A DNA stretch of 64,000 bases, taken from Solea solea. Taxonomy: Eukaryota; Chordata; Actinopteri; Pleuronectiformes; Soleidae. Of the stretch, positions 12,620-24,900 are shown one piece after another (within the stretch, counting starts at the first letter, position 1; each line of letters begins with the position of its first letter). The notes below the pieces were generated by a model. It searched no databases. It saw only the letters and a program-made list of their open reading frames with translations, and was not told the origin of the DNA. The DNA is taken from the NCBI RefSeq assembly GCF_958295425.1, contig NC_081154.1, positions 15,664,938 to 15,728,937 on the forward strand. Direction: 5' to 3'. Position numbers and translations under genes: made by a program.

Positions 12620-12992
12620 GTGGCTATACATTTTATTACGTGAGCCTTTTGCTGAGTGGCTAAAATCCGTCTTTCCTTGTGTCCCCGCTGAGCTTTTATA
12701 TGCCAGGCTGGTTTTCAGTGCATGGGGTGTGCATGGCACAGTCAGCACTCTGTGTCAGTAAAAAAAACAAACACAAAAACCTGGTATTTTAAAGTTTCAG
12801 TACACATTCCATGAGACTCTCATCACAAAATGTTAATTTGTGATTAAACATGTGTGCAATTAAAAGGTTGGAATTAAAATCAAAGCAAATGAATTTCAAT
12901 GAACACCAGCTATTTAAAAGTGATGCTATGCTATCTTTAATGATCATGATTTTTGCTTTTATCAGCTCAACATGAAGGATTAAATCACTATG

Positions 12993-12995
<3 letters not shown>

Positions 12996-13028
<33 letters not shown>
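12996..13028 (+). repeat. (GT)n microsatellite
   Basis: Sixteen uninterrupted GT units. Confidence 0.97.
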
Positions 13029-13029
<1 letters not shown>

Positions 13030-13032
<3 letters not shown>

Positions 13033-14924
13033 ATTCAAAGCCCGGCAAAGCTCAAGGTAGCTCCTGTCTGCTATCGCCATGGCAACCTCTTCCTTGATTA
13101 GTGAGCAGCATAAGAAACACTTGTTGACTCACATGTAGTGTGCCCGCAGTTGCACTCAAATGCCCCATAATCTCCTATCCTTTAGCCTTGTATTGATTGT
13201 GACTGATCAGACGTCACAATGAATGTCAGGTTATAGTATGTGTATGATCTGCTGTCGTGAATAATGCATGAGAACATTTGCACATTTGATTGCCTCCGCC
13301 GCAGCAATGCTGACATAACATATTAGCTGGTATTCCAATCAACATTGATTTGTTTCATGTCCTTTCCTTCAAAAAAGCATCTGTGCAGATGGATAACTAG
13401 TGAAAACACCATACCATAAGGGCTTATATGCTACATGTGTGTGTGTGCGCATCTCAATGCTCGGGGGACAGGAGGCTCATGAAATCTCACAAAACCTTCT
13501 GTGATTGTCAAGTCTCTACAATAAACAGAGCTGTTCCTATTCGTAGTTTATAGGGTTAAGCTTAACAATTTCCTGTGTGTTGGTCCGTGTCTTTTTTTTC
13601 TGCTCTCAGGACCCAGGAGATGTTGACAGTGGCATTAACAGGGCCTGATATGACAAAATGAATCACATAAATGAAGACCACAGCCTCTTAACTCCTCCTT
13701 GCTGTTTTCCTTCATCTCATCTTCCGTTTTCTACGGGGAGCCAGTTAAGCGATTAAATTGTCACTGCACTGTCAGACCTTGACAGGCTGCACTAATCCAC
13801 GATGCTGTCGCTCCTCTGCTGATCCATCCAGCTATAGGGAGGATGTTCTCTAGGCTTAAAGCCAATGGGCCATGTCCCCCTCTACCCCACCCGGCCGCTA
13901 TATGAAAGCGATGCAATTATAAACGTGGGAGCAAACTCACCTGTTGGCAACGTACCATTAGAAGACCTATCATCTTGCATTAGAAGTGAGTGGTGGATTC
14001 AAGTTAAAATTGTTGCCGCCCCAAATGTTAAACAAACTTCATTATCTCTTCATTTCTTCACTGCCAACAAGAAGACAGTTTATATCTCAGCTGTCAGGGA
14101 TTTTTTTTTTCCCCCCCAAAATGTCAAACATGATTACTCCTCTTTTGTTTACACACTAGTACATGCATACTAATATACCAATTATACACATTTCTCCATT
14201 CATGCATTGGCCTTTTTATGCTCTTTCAGCATAAAATCCGCAGGCCCGTCAAAAACGGATGCAGATGAAAGACCATATTGGGTCTAAGTCTAAGTCTTAT
14301 TGTGTCTAACTAAGTCTTAATGAGCAATGGACAGACGTGCGGTCAACAAATCCACCATGTTTGCAGACATGTGAAGCGTTTAAAGGCGTCAGTTTATGAC
14401 TATATATATGTACACATATATATACAGCTTAGTTTATTAAGAAAAGAAAGGACATTAAATTGCTTTTTATAATTGAATGGGAAACAGTGCATTGTTGCAG
14501 GCTAAGAGCTACGGAATATCACTTTAGACAAAGCAATTCAGTCAAAATAAAATTAAACCCCTGCCAATTAGAAATCTGTGGTGTAACAGTGCAGTAATTA
14601 TGTAAGACATTTTTAGTTCCAGGTGTCCTGTCAATTTTGAAGCCAAAGTTCCACCGAGACAAATTAGAGAGTAATGGCATGTTCGTACAGAGTAAACTGT
14701 TCACATGTTGAGGTGACGACAAAGTCAGTGCAAAGATGTGAGCCGACACGAATTGCATTTAGATTCTTCCAACATCCTGGCATTGTATCAGGAGTGGGGG
14801 ACGGTTGCTGCATATGTGCGGGAGAAGAGTGAGAGGGCTTTTCTGAAACTGAGCAAGGACATTAGAATTTTCTTTACTATGACCTCAGTGAGCTTTAGCA
14901 TTAGACCCAGGCTAGTAGTCACAA
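13030..14924. other. intronic stretch, nothing recognised
   Basis: No exon, RNA gene or repeat family identified; short TA run near 14401-14425. Confidence 0.45.
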
Positions 14925-15240
14925 CTGGTTGGAATGTCTCCAATAACCCTCAGAACTCACATTCTAAAGCCTTCAAAATTGTGATTTGGCTGGCACCAGA
15001 GGCGTCACCTGAAACCAGGCTCCCATTGGACAATACCAGCTGTCAATCACACTGGTGTCCACTTCTACTTCTATCTCCCTCTGCTACTGTAGACAAACTG
15101 AAACTGGTGATTGAGACCATGAACTCCTCAGGAAAATGTTTACCAAAGTCATAAGTCAAGTGAGACATAGGGACATTTTCCCATAAGCGTTAATTCAAGC
15201 GGAGTTCTTTTTGCGACCAACAGAGTCACCAACGGGTGGC
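14925..15240 (+). repeat. probable teleost dispersed repeat
   Basis: The phrases gaaactggtgattgagacca, aactcctcaggaaaatgttt and gacattttcccataagcgtt, followed by ttttgcgaccaacagagtc, look like a dispersed fish repeat I recognise from other genomes. Its ends and class are not determined. Confidence 0.45.
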
Positions 15241-15901
15241 TACTCAATATATAAAAGCCATATATAAAGCTATTTTCCCCTCAATCTTTGAACCCATTGG
15301 CTACATTGTTAGAGATGGACTAGCCTCTCGGGGCAAAAGCCAATATTTTGGGGCCTCCGGTGTGGACAGTTTATGTCTGGGTCAAGACTTCCACTTTCTG
15401 TTTGACACATACTGTTTACAGTCCATTTAGCAACGCCAGACATGAGAATGGAGCTGCAATTTAGAGACAAAACTGGATTTACCACAAGCAAGTATATGTC
15501 TAATCTTTATAAATATCCTTCTGCATCGATGCAAATCATTTAGAAAAGCTGATAGACGATGCACGGTGGTCAAAGTATTTCTCCGTTTTTGTGCTTCACG
15601 CAGACTACCAATTGGCTCCCAAACCTTGTCCTTTGCCCACATCTTCTGCATACCAATAATTACGTCTCATATGTACTGCAGTCTTAAACTCCTCTAGACC
15701 TGGAGGCGGTGGTGTACAGCCCACTGGGAGACCTGGGATATTTCCTGGTGGCCTGAGGGTTGTTTTCTGCATTCCCTCAACAGTCAACAGTCATGATATA
15801 ATAAGCAGGAATGAGTGACTCTTACCTCACCTGTGTATGACGGCTACCTCACTGAATAAAGCGCTGAGGCTCTCAGGAATGTACTTGTGTGGGTGTATAT
15901 A

Positions 15902-15922
15902 TGTGTGTGTGTGTGTGTGTGT
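15902..15922 (+). repeat. (TG)n microsatellite
   Basis: About ten TG units. Confidence 0.95.
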
Positions 15923-16302
15923 ATTTGTTACCTCTTTAGGACCTATTTAACACCAAACTTGTCAGGACCGGTCGTCCTCATGTAGACAAAGTGCTGGTCC
16001 TAATGATGCAGAACCTCAGTTCTAGGGAACTGGTTAACCCCCTTATGACCACCATGATATTCAGTCCGCCTGGATTTGTTTTGATTTTATGGCTGTGGAA
16101 TAGTGTGAAAAATGTCAAAATTGGATTAGATTGCTTTTAACTTTCGATATCTGGCAGTTATTCAACCGTTTAGGAATACAGTACTGAGGAGCTGACGTCA
16201 CAAACGTGACATGCTGGTGAAAGACAGAGTTTTGGTGAAGCAAAGCTCTATCTTTCTGCTCCATCCATCCATCTTCTAACGCTTTGCGGGGGGGTTGCTG
16301 TA

Positions 16303-16409
16303 GCAATCTCAGCTGACATAGAGTGAAAAGCGGGGTACACCGTGGACAGATCACCAGTCCATTGTTTTTGAATCATCTAGATATCTTGAAAGTCATCAAC
16401 AGTCTTGGA
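16303..16409 (+). repeat. left copy of ~107-bp direct repeat flanking the LINE fragment
   Basis: Runs from caatctcagctgacatag to catcaacagtcttgga. The right copy is 16702-16808, with roughly 85-90 percent identity by eye. Confidence 0.8.
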
Positions 16410-16700
16410 CTTCTCTCTTGGATGTCCATCGCAGGGCGATGATGACGTCAATGGCGTCTGAGGTGAGAACGCAGCCCAAACGCTGAGGCGCATAGGCGTC
16501 CACACACTGGGCATGGGGCAGTGGGGCTGGGGTCGGGTCTTCTTTCCTTTCTGGCTTGCCGCTTGCGATTCAGGTTGTCCCGTCTGTTCTCCTTGGTGGA
16601 CAGCAAGGCACCAGGCATGTCTGTCTGAAGCGATGGATTCCCATTCATGTTGAACGATGCTGCATGCCGCAAGGGATGACTTAAGCAAGTCCTTGAAGTG
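16410..16700 (-). pseudogene. LINE ORF2 C-terminal fragment with C2H2 zinc finger
   Basis: On the minus strand the frame begins HFKDLLKSSLAAC and continues to HEWESIASDRHAW, then after a frame change reads RKERRPDPSPTAPCPVC and GRLCASAFGLRSHLRRH before a stop. The C-x2-C-x12-H-x3-H finger, preceded by a basic segment and by a '(R/H)FKD.LK.SL' and 'WE..A.DR..W' stretch, is the C-terminal end seen in many animal non-LTR retrotransposon polyproteins. Nothing of the reverse transcriptase is present. It is dead: short, frameshifted, and inserted inside another element. Confidence 0.7.
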
Positions 16701-16701
16701 C

Positions 16702-16808
16702 CAATCTCAGCTGACATAGGGTGAAAAGTGGGGTACACCCTGGGCAGATCACCAGTCCATAGTTTTTGAATTTTCTAGCTATCGTGAAGGTCATCAACGG
16801 TCTGGGAC
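16702..16808 (+). repeat. right copy of ~107-bp direct repeat flanking the LINE fragment
   Basis: Runs from caatctcagctgacatag to catcaacggtctggga. Only one version of this unit is present in the related element at 26.3 kb. Confidence 0.8.
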
Positions 16809-16849
16809 CTATGGTAATGACAGGTGCCAAATAGTAACAGAAGGGTTAA

Positions 16850-19150
16850 GTTTCGGTCTAAGATTTGAATTGTGGTAAGATTAAGGTTGGCGTTAGGTTA
16901 AGGTTAGGGATGCTTTGTTTAGGCTGTCCAAATGTATGAAAGGCAATACAGAGTCCTAAAAAGGATAGCTGTGTGTGTTTGTGTGTCTCCACACCTCCTC
17001 AGACAATGGCCATCAATAATAATAATCGTCCATCACTGATGAGCAGTGGGGAAAGGGAGGAGGGATAAATAGAGATCACTACTTCTCCAAAACGTTTATT
17101 TACATATTGACAGATAAATTAACCTCCGCATTTCCCATTTAGCTGAAATAAATAACTTTAATAACTGAATGGATTTTATTTGATTTTTATTTTGGCCAGT
17201 CACTAATCTTTATTTTTAACACAACTGTATCAACAAGTTAGCTCATAAAAATCAGCATTCCGGTGGTTTGTATGAGGGTGGCCTGGGCTGGCATCAAATT
17301 TTCATGATGAATTTTTTGTTTCTGTCTGTCTGCAAGAGGAGCTCAGGGACCAAAGGTCTCTGTTGCTATCACTGATCAGGTCACTGAAACGAAGGCACAT
17401 ATATTGTGCAACTTTGGGAATTCAAGTTGGAGTAGGCTGTTCCAAGTGCTTTATTCAGGTGTTTTACAAATAGGCAGGAAGAGCTGGGGAGCTCAGGCTT
17501 TAACTAAGTGAAATTACTTAAGGATATATCTATAAATTGGTCCCTCGTTTATCAAGGGGGTTACGTTCTAATAATAAATAACCCGCAACCGATGAAATCC
17601 GCGAAGTAGTCAGCTTTATTTTTTACAATTATTGTATATGTTTTAAGGCTGTAAAACCCCTCACCACACACTTTATACACTTTTCTCAGACTATAGATTA
17701 CCATTTTCTCACATTTCTCACTAATTTAAACACTCTCAAAGTTCAAACCTTTGTAGATTTTAAAACATAAAAGTGAAAACAAAAATCAAAACTTGTTTTC
17801 AGGCTCAAACATTTGTTTGAGAAATACAAATATAAATCTAGCTATTAGAAATAACACATTTAATTTTAATGATCAACCTACGAGGACACATAAGAAATTA
17901 TTAATAGTGACTCATGCGTATTTCACAGTTCCTCTGACGATGCCGTTAGTACGCTGTAAAAAAAAAAAGAATGCAAAATTGTACTAAAAACATTTTTACA
18001 TTAAAAATGGCATTTCAGATAAAAAAAAAAAATGTCTGTGTCCAGACAAGCATGTCAGAATCAGAACCAGAAGTACTGTATTCATCCTCGGGGTGAAATT
18101 AGCTACATGCCTAAAAGTGTAAATGACTGTTTGGTACACTTGTAAACGTGAAGTTAGTTCATTTCTTTGCACTTGTTGGCTTAGTTTCATAGAGTATTAC
18201 TCATGAGAAACAACAATGATGAGTAGAACAGGGATTGTTTTTCCTTTTTTAAGACCAATGATGAGCTGAAATTGAAAGCAAAGCTTTTATTCACAGCTGA
18301 TAAGAAGCACTCAAGAAAGAAGTGACATGTATGTGTTCAGATGAAGACACAGTGGTATGGATGCAGCCTTTGTCCACAGAAACAAGCATTTTGAGCAAAC
18401 TGTGTTAAAATGCTGTAATTGGCTAAGTATGAGACCGCAATAACACTGGTTGGAAACCCACTAACAAGGCCCCGTGGCACTGCAGTGTTCTGCCAAAAGC
18501 ATCTCAATTTCAGAGTGGTAACATTTAAACCATGAAGCACACTTCAAAAACAAAAGTCAAAGAAAGAAATAAAAGCCAAGTAAAGCACAAAAGGAAAACA
18601 ATGATGTTTGTTTTAATGTAGGGCCTACAGGAACCTGTTAAACCTACATCTTCCCCTAAAGAGACACTCTTAGCTTTAGTAAATGTTCATTTGTTTTTTA
18701 GTTTTATTCACAGAAAGTACATAAATCCAGTGTAGGTGTCAACTTAAAAAGCTTTTGTTGTTTGCTTAGAAGTTATGTTTCTCTGTGTGCTCGTGCCTTC
18801 CAGCAACTGCTGATACTAATTCATAATTGTGCCGACTCTTTGTTAATTATAGTGAATAGTAAGTATAGAACGATGAGAAATGTTAGTGTTTAAAGTGGGG
18901 ACTGCACTCGCAATACAGAACGTTGTAGAATGTGGTTGCCAAAGTTTGAATGAAAGTGACAAGTACGTGGTCTGTATTTTATCACATCAACACTGCAAAC
19001 CCTTGATTTTCTTCTTCTCTGGTCAAGACGTTTTTGAGTGGGTTAGTGAGGATTTTTAGGTCAGGTATCTTTTGGCTTTTGTGACCCACATAAAACATAA
19101 CACAAAACATAAACAGTACTTTGCTGGCTGCAAATATATATTTTTTTCTT
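16850..19150. other. intronic stretch, little recognised
   Basis: Contains a short 'cagaatcagaaccagaagta ... ttcatcctcggggtgaaatt' segment (18058-18102) that resembles a fish repeat fragment ('actttattcatcc..ggggaaatt'). Otherwise no exon or repeat was identified. Confidence 0.4.
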
Positions 19151-19158
19151 TAATTGCA

Positions 19159-19422
19159 GGGCCACACAGTGGATAGCACTGTTGCCTCACAGCAAGAAGG
19201 TTGCAAGTTCATGTCCTGATATGGGCCTTTCTCTGTGGCGTTTGCAGGTTCTCCCTGTGTATGCGTGGGTTTTCTCCGCTCTCCTTCCCCAAACTCTCTC
19301 AATAGGTGTGAGTGTATGGTTGTTTGTCTCTATATGTTGACCTCATGATGGCCTAGCGACCTGACTGTCAGCTGGGATTGGCACCAGCAGCCCTGCGACG
19401 ATAATGGTGCAATGGATGGATA
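19159..19422 (+). mobile_element. SINE-like teleost dispersed repeat, forward copy
   Basis: Begins gggccacacagtggatagca, then ctgttgcctcacagcaagaa, and ends with ttggcaccagcagccctgcg and a GGAT tail (aatggatgga). The head region (a 'tagcactgttgcctcac' stretch and a degenerate 'ggttcnaa' box) suggests a tRNA-derived SINE, but the box B is eroded here. Further copies lie near 22.3, 36.6, 47.6 and 49.0 kb and within both piggyBac-like elements. Confidence 0.6.
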
Positions 19423-19782
19423 GAAACTGGCAGCACCATTGTCATCACTGAAGCCAGTGTTTCCATTTCACATGTTTCCTTAATATCTGATAATAAATCA
19501 TGGTCATTTTTTGTTATCATATAATACATAAAGCCCCTTAAGCTCTTTTCTCAAACACTAAATGATTATGTTTTCCATTGGATCGTAATCCAGCAGGAAA
19601 GATTTTATCCCAAATGAAGTGAGCCGAATTCAGCTGTTACCTGCAGAGTAAGCACAAATATGTGAGCCTTTGTTGCTGCCATGTTGCCTGTGAACATGAA
19701 ATAACACCTAAGAAGATCACAAACAAGTTGGAAAACAAAAACAAAGCAACTTTGTCTGCCTGCTCTCATTTCCCCTCATCAA

Positions 19783-19808
19783 ACACACACACACACACAC
19801 ACACACAC
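19783..19808 (+). repeat. (AC)n microsatellite
   Basis: Thirteen AC units. Confidence 0.97.
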
Positions 19809-22260
19809 TAGATAAGATAATATAAAAGCATTTGAATGTAACCAGCACACAGAGAAGACACCGCAGTGGATTTGAAGGCTGCAGCACAGCCGCCCTTGCT
19901 GCTTGCCTGCAGCATTTAGCTTTGGCATCTTTGCAGTGAGCTCAGCTGGTGAAGAATAACAGCTGCTTCTCATTACTGATGTTTAGACTTAATGATTTCC
20001 AGTGAGCGGTGGACACAGAACGGAGAGCGCATCAATGTTCATCTTGTCTGAACACAGGAACACCTTGACAGCAGACTTTGATAATTCAGTTCCCACCACA
20101 TGCATGCATGTTGGTGTCCTCCAAGGGCTGCCCACATGTCTGCGGTAGTCAGATTAAAATGAGAGCTTCAGAGAGAAGAGGATAAAAAAAAAGGGACTAC
20201 GTGCTGTGTGATAGTTAAATGTTATTTTTTTAATTCTTTAAATAAAAAAAAAAACGGTATCAGACAATAAAATCTCTCTTTCTCTTTCTGAGGCGTTCAA
20301 GTGCAGATCATGAAAATGATTTTCATCCACGCTCCACTAGAGGGTGCTCCATTGATTTCCTCCTCAACGACTGACATTTAATTATGCACTTTTAAGCAAT
20401 AATATAGCTAATTTATATTACTATCTAAAACATGTTTTTTTGTCTGTTTTTTTTACACAAAGCTTATGCATGTTTTAATTTGAAGATATATACATGTTGT
20501 TTAATTGAACAGGTTTAGGGTTTCTGCAGTACTCATATCCTAGCCTAACTAGGATTTTAAGTCATACAATGACAATGAAATGTCATCAGAAATAATGGAA
20601 ACGTGTTGAATTGAAGTACTGGCTTGACTAAAAAAACAATGGCACAGCCAAATTACACACTTTTTAAAATGAGGTAAAGGTAGAGCCCGCAAATATTGTT
20701 TTGATTCATTCTGTGGAAAGTGTATCTCCTTATAGTTCATCAAACTACCTGGCAACCTTGAGGGGGCGAGCCACATATAGTTCCTTTAAAGTCAGGCATG
20801 AAGACATTTGAATTGGGTCTCTTCTTTGCAAACTAAATGCAAAGTTGTTAATAAAAAGGTGTGTGCACAGTGTATAATGCAATATTACTGTACACATGTG
20901 TTTCATTTGGTCTTGTACAGCTGATCATCCCTTAATCTTTGAAGTCATTTTGCATGTCCATGCACATCCATTTAACATTTTTTATATATATATATATATA
21001 TTTTTTTTTTTTCCCACATTCTCTGATGTGCTTGTTTTTTATCTGTCAGATGTGCGGCACACTAATCCTCAGACCGTCTTTGTTGCGTCTTTAGCGGCTT
21101 TAGCTGAGCCACAGCGTGCACATCACGGTGTCAGATTAGATAAACAGATCAGTTTATTGGAAAGGATTGAGCAGAATCAGAAAAGAAGAGGCCACTTAAA
21201 CGCACAAGCGAAAATACAAGAGGAGGAACAGGATGAAATAGGTGCAGTTGGTGGGTTTTTAACCAAGGCGATATTTCATCATCAGAGGCCTTGACGTTAC
21301 GCCGTATTTTTCCTCTGCATCTGTTCACCAGACGCTTTGCTCCGCGTTGGCGTTCACACGAGACGAACTGTCCATATTCATTGATGGAATGCTCCAGTGC
21401 TGAATTAGAATATAATTAAGTTACGTGGCAAATGAAAATAGACAGAGAGCGGCAGAAAAGAGATCCCATTGTTCCATCTCAACCTGTCTCTGGCTGAGAT
21501 CAATTATCTGGCAACAGTCTTGTTTAATCCATGTGCTCAGGCAAACAATGAGCAACCTGGGGATATATATTCATGTGTCAATACAGATAGATGTTGACTA
21601 AGAGAGATATAGTGTGTGTGTGTTGGGGCGGACTGACTGTATTAAAAAGCAGTTAGACGCATTACAGTTAATTGAAATTCTTTGAACAAGGAGTTATTTG
21701 TTTTCTTTACTCATTTATTTTATCAAATGGTAAAAATAATCAGAGAGCGTCCATCCCAAATTAATGTTAATATTTGAACAGCCTGGAGGTGTGACTTAAC
21801 AATCAAAATTGCCGTTGCAAGCCTGCCCACCACAGCTTTAAATTGTAGTGTTTTAACCCTTAGCCGTGTTAATTGGTGTTTTTGATTTCATATTCCCCGG
21901 TGACGTGATTGTTTTTACATCGCGGCAACGGCAACGGCGCGCTCGTGAAAGCAAGATGGCTTCAATGTTTCAGAAGTGTTGTTCATCAGTTTGATGCCGC
22001 GTGTAAATAATGTGACGGAGCTTCTGTTCACGAGAACCATCAGAAACAACTAAAATCACCAAAGCGTCAAACTGCAGCTCCAAATCCATTTAAATGCTTA
22101 GTGTTTTTGTGGCATAGGGGTGAAGTTCCATATTGCATCCAATTGAGTATGGAATAGGACCCACTCAAGTCCTGTATAATATAGATAATATAATATAAAT
22201 CTTACAAAAACACAACAGTTCTAAATATTCATGTGATAATACACCAAGTACAACATTACC
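19809..22260. other. intronic stretch, nothing firm
   Basis: Short TA/T runs at 20984-21012. The open frame 20896-21294 (+) ends with a polar, charged tail but matches no family and has no splice-site support. No other features. Confidence 0.4.
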
Positions 22261-22261
22261 A

Positions 22262-22416
22262 TATCCATCCATCCTGGTGCCAATCTCAGCAATATAAAGA
22301 CAATGGTCAATTTAGAGTGTCCAATTAACCTCTACCTGTTTTTGGACTGTGGGAGGAAGAGGAAACTGGAGAATGGGAGAAATCCATGCACACACGGGGA
22401 GAACATGCAAACTAGA
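22262..22416 (-). mobile_element. SINE-like dispersed repeat, reverse partial copy
   Basis: Contains atccatccatcctggtgcca, gtcaatttagagtgtccaat, tttttggactgtgggaggaa and cacacacggggagaacatgc, the same family in reverse as 19159-19422, with an internal deletion. Confidence 0.65.
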
Positions 22417-22419
22417 ATA

Positions 22420-24640
22420 TCATATACGTATGTTTTTAACCACGTAGTAGTAATGCTATATGTCCCTTTATGTCACTGAGCTGGATATGCCATTGTAATG
22501 GCTATGAAAGATGTGCTTCATATAGAATAGTTTGAACGTGCACTGTAATGAATGAATGGCAAAACTGCAGTGTAGAGCAGCTTTAAATGGTTTATCAAGA
22601 CTAGAAAAGCACTGTATAAATACACACCATTTACCATTTTTTCCTTTCTCAAACCAGCTCTGATGAATTGTGCTCCCACTAATATCCCGCGCTCTGCTTG
22701 ACCCCTGCATAATCTATGGCATGGTAAATAATGAACTGAGGGATTGCCTTGGCATCAGTGGAACTGTTTGGTACACGGCTGATCTGTCAACATGTTTTGG
22801 GGTTTTTATTGGTGATTGTGTTGCATCTGCTTCATTTAGTATGCGCGGTGAGCCCCAGGCTGTCTGTCACCGCACCGGTAAATACAGTCTAATGAGTGTG
22901 TGTGACAACGAACTGCCTGTTCCTCGCGCTGGTGTCGTGTCATCTCGACATAAACGAAGACGTGTCTGGATCTTTACCGTCAGTGAAACTACATCGAGAC
23001 TTGGTCGGAGAATTTCGGTGAAAGTTACACCTGTTAGGTTATTCCGATTGAGTGTCGTAAAAGCTCAGGAGGACGCGTCAACACAGCCTTGGGGCTGGCA
23101 GCTGTAGGCTGACCTGGGGAAGCAGCTGAAGCACGTCGCACGTGATCATGATCATCACCTCTGAGGCCACAAGGCCACTGTTGCTCATGCTGGAACTGAC
23201 TGTGCCCTCCCTGGGAAGAGCAAATGAGAGGAAACGTACCAGGAGTGTCAGGGCTGTTGCTGGAGGACATTTTATGAGCCCGTAGAAGTCGGCTGCAGGG
23301 GATTTGCAGGACGCTCACTCTGCAGAGTCCTCTCTCGGTTGGGCATTACCGGAGTGGCCAAGAAGTGGAGTTTGATCAACCCTGGCTGGTTCGCCTGGGT
23401 GAGAGTGTGTGATGCTGTCAGACCCCATGATTCATCACTGATGAAGCGTCCTAGAGCATCCAGGAGATGTTTCCTGCATAGTGTAATTAATAAATCACAA
23501 CATAAGTAAACATGTAATTTTGCCTCGTAGACGAACTGTATCCTCTTTTTGTCGCCTTCTCGATTGAGGAGTCTTTTTTGTCTCAACTTTTGTTTCAGTC
23601 GATATAAACATTTTAAATGGGATATGTTGGCAGTGATTATATATCTTGAAATACCATTGAGGGGATTTTTGATGGCATTGAAGCTGTGTTTTTTTCTCCT
23701 GCTTGTCGCTGCTCCCGTAAATCTCAGCAGAACTTGGTTCTTGAAAGGTCCTGCCATCTCCAATTAGACGGCGTCACCGTGTGGAAATCCAAAGCTTATG
23801 TAACAGTTTGGGTCTCTGAGCTGGTTTCAAACTCCATGAGACTGACACGAGTACATTCACATGTATATTTCATCAAACGTACAATATGCCTGACCCATTT
23901 TTTATGTTTTTCTTTTCTGGAACGTCTTTATTTTTAAGTAAGCAGTGTGGGTGACGGAGTTAATCGGAGTTTGACAGATTTGGCAACAAGTGATGAGGTT
24001 GAGGTCGCCTTTAATGACTGATTATAAAGTAATACTTTCTCTCACACACACACAGAAACATACACTTACTTGTGATTGATAGATAAACCCAAAAAAGTAG
24101 CTTATATACTATCCAATTGACTTCCTTGCACCTTTTCACTGTGTTTTTATGTCCAATCAGCAAGACTAAATATGTCACATGCATTTATTAAAGATAATAC
24201 GCAGACTGTGGATAGTCTGGATGTATAATAAAGAGAAACAGCAAGCGTTTGAGGGAGAGCACAGTCGTGTTTCAACCCTGTATTTTTACAGGAAATGCAC
24301 AAATTCAGGGACTTTGAGTACAGAAACGGTCAAATTATTAGAAATATATAGAAAACTGATTTATTTCACAGGCAAGTGTAATAATGTATAGATAGACAGG
24401 CAGATAGAGACAGACACAAACGATCACAGGCAGGTGGGGATAAAGAGAGAGAGACATAATGACGTTAAAAATGTTAAATACTCTTGAGTTAATTTGCCTA
24501 TAGGTTAATAACACTGAAGCCAGAGAAACAGACACTGCTGCTGCAACACCTGTTTTACTGGATGGGGAATCATTAAGAGCACTTTATTTTCTAAATACCC
24601 GTGGTGTAATCACATGTGAGCCACTTTTTCCCCCCCCTCA
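22420..24640. other. intronic stretch, nothing recognised
   Basis: Open frames at 22670-23107 (+) and 23272-23763 (-) exceed 140 codons but have no recognisable domain and overlap other frames; treated as chance. Confidence 0.4.
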
Positions 24641-24644
24641 CTCA

Positions 24645-24900
24645 TCGGTTAGCGGGTAGCTCTTTAAGTTGACGCCGCCCTCCTCTTCTCCCTTCCTGCG
24701 TGCAGTGGGGGCCGTTCTCCGTCACGCATCAAGTGCGTGGCGAGTCAACTCGCGCGAGAAGCGGAAAGCAAGGCGCCACGTTTTCATCCTCCCGAAACTG
24801 TCACGTGTCGGAACAGAAGGTTAAACTTTTTTCATTAAGATCCCGCTCTTTCTTAATCACTGCTTTTGTGGAGAAGTGAGAGAGCGCGGGAGAGAGAGAG
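24645..24900. promoter_or_regulatory. CpG-rich patch, possible enhancer or alternative promoter
   Basis: Locally CpG-dense against the AT-rich background (gacgccgccctcc, gtcacgcatc, gcgcgagaagcgg, aggcgccacg), with a CACGTG E-box at 24802-24807 and two adjacent perfect hairpins (24723-24753). No TATA box or exon is evident. Regulatory function is inference only. Confidence 0.3.
24723..24753. repeat. two adjacent short perfect inverted repeats
   Basis: CACGCA-tcaag-TGCGTG (24723-24739) is followed directly by GCGAGT-ca-ACTCGC (24740-24753). Confidence 0.85.

Larger units (their letters stand above)
16034..16849 (+). mobile_element. piggyBac-like non-autonomous element, copy 1 (with nested LINE piece)
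   Basis: Bounded by TTAA on both sides (16034-16037 and 16846-16849), with ends CCCCCTTATGACC and, inverted, CCCTTCTGTTACT. TTAA duplication plus CCC termini is the piggyBac signature. The first ~230 bp (ccgcctggattt, ttttatggctgt, gatatctggcagttattc, gctgacgtcacaaacgtg) is clearly homologous, in reverse, to the element at 26301-26826. The middle holds a SINE-like fragment (16262-16360), a LINE fragment (16410-16700) and a second copy of the SINE-like fragment plus flank. No transposase is encoded. Confidence 0.75.

Noticed and set aside
20755..20792. 'tatagttcctttaaag' as another MITE end
   Set aside because: A plausible terminus, but no partner end or internal similarity could be found.
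20896..21294. 132-codon frame with a charged, coiled-coil-like tail
   Set aside because: The frame starts across a TA/T run and no family or splice sites support it.
22670..23763. Overlapping 145- and 163-codon frames on opposite strands
   Set aside because: No motif, no splice context, and mutual overlap typical of chance.
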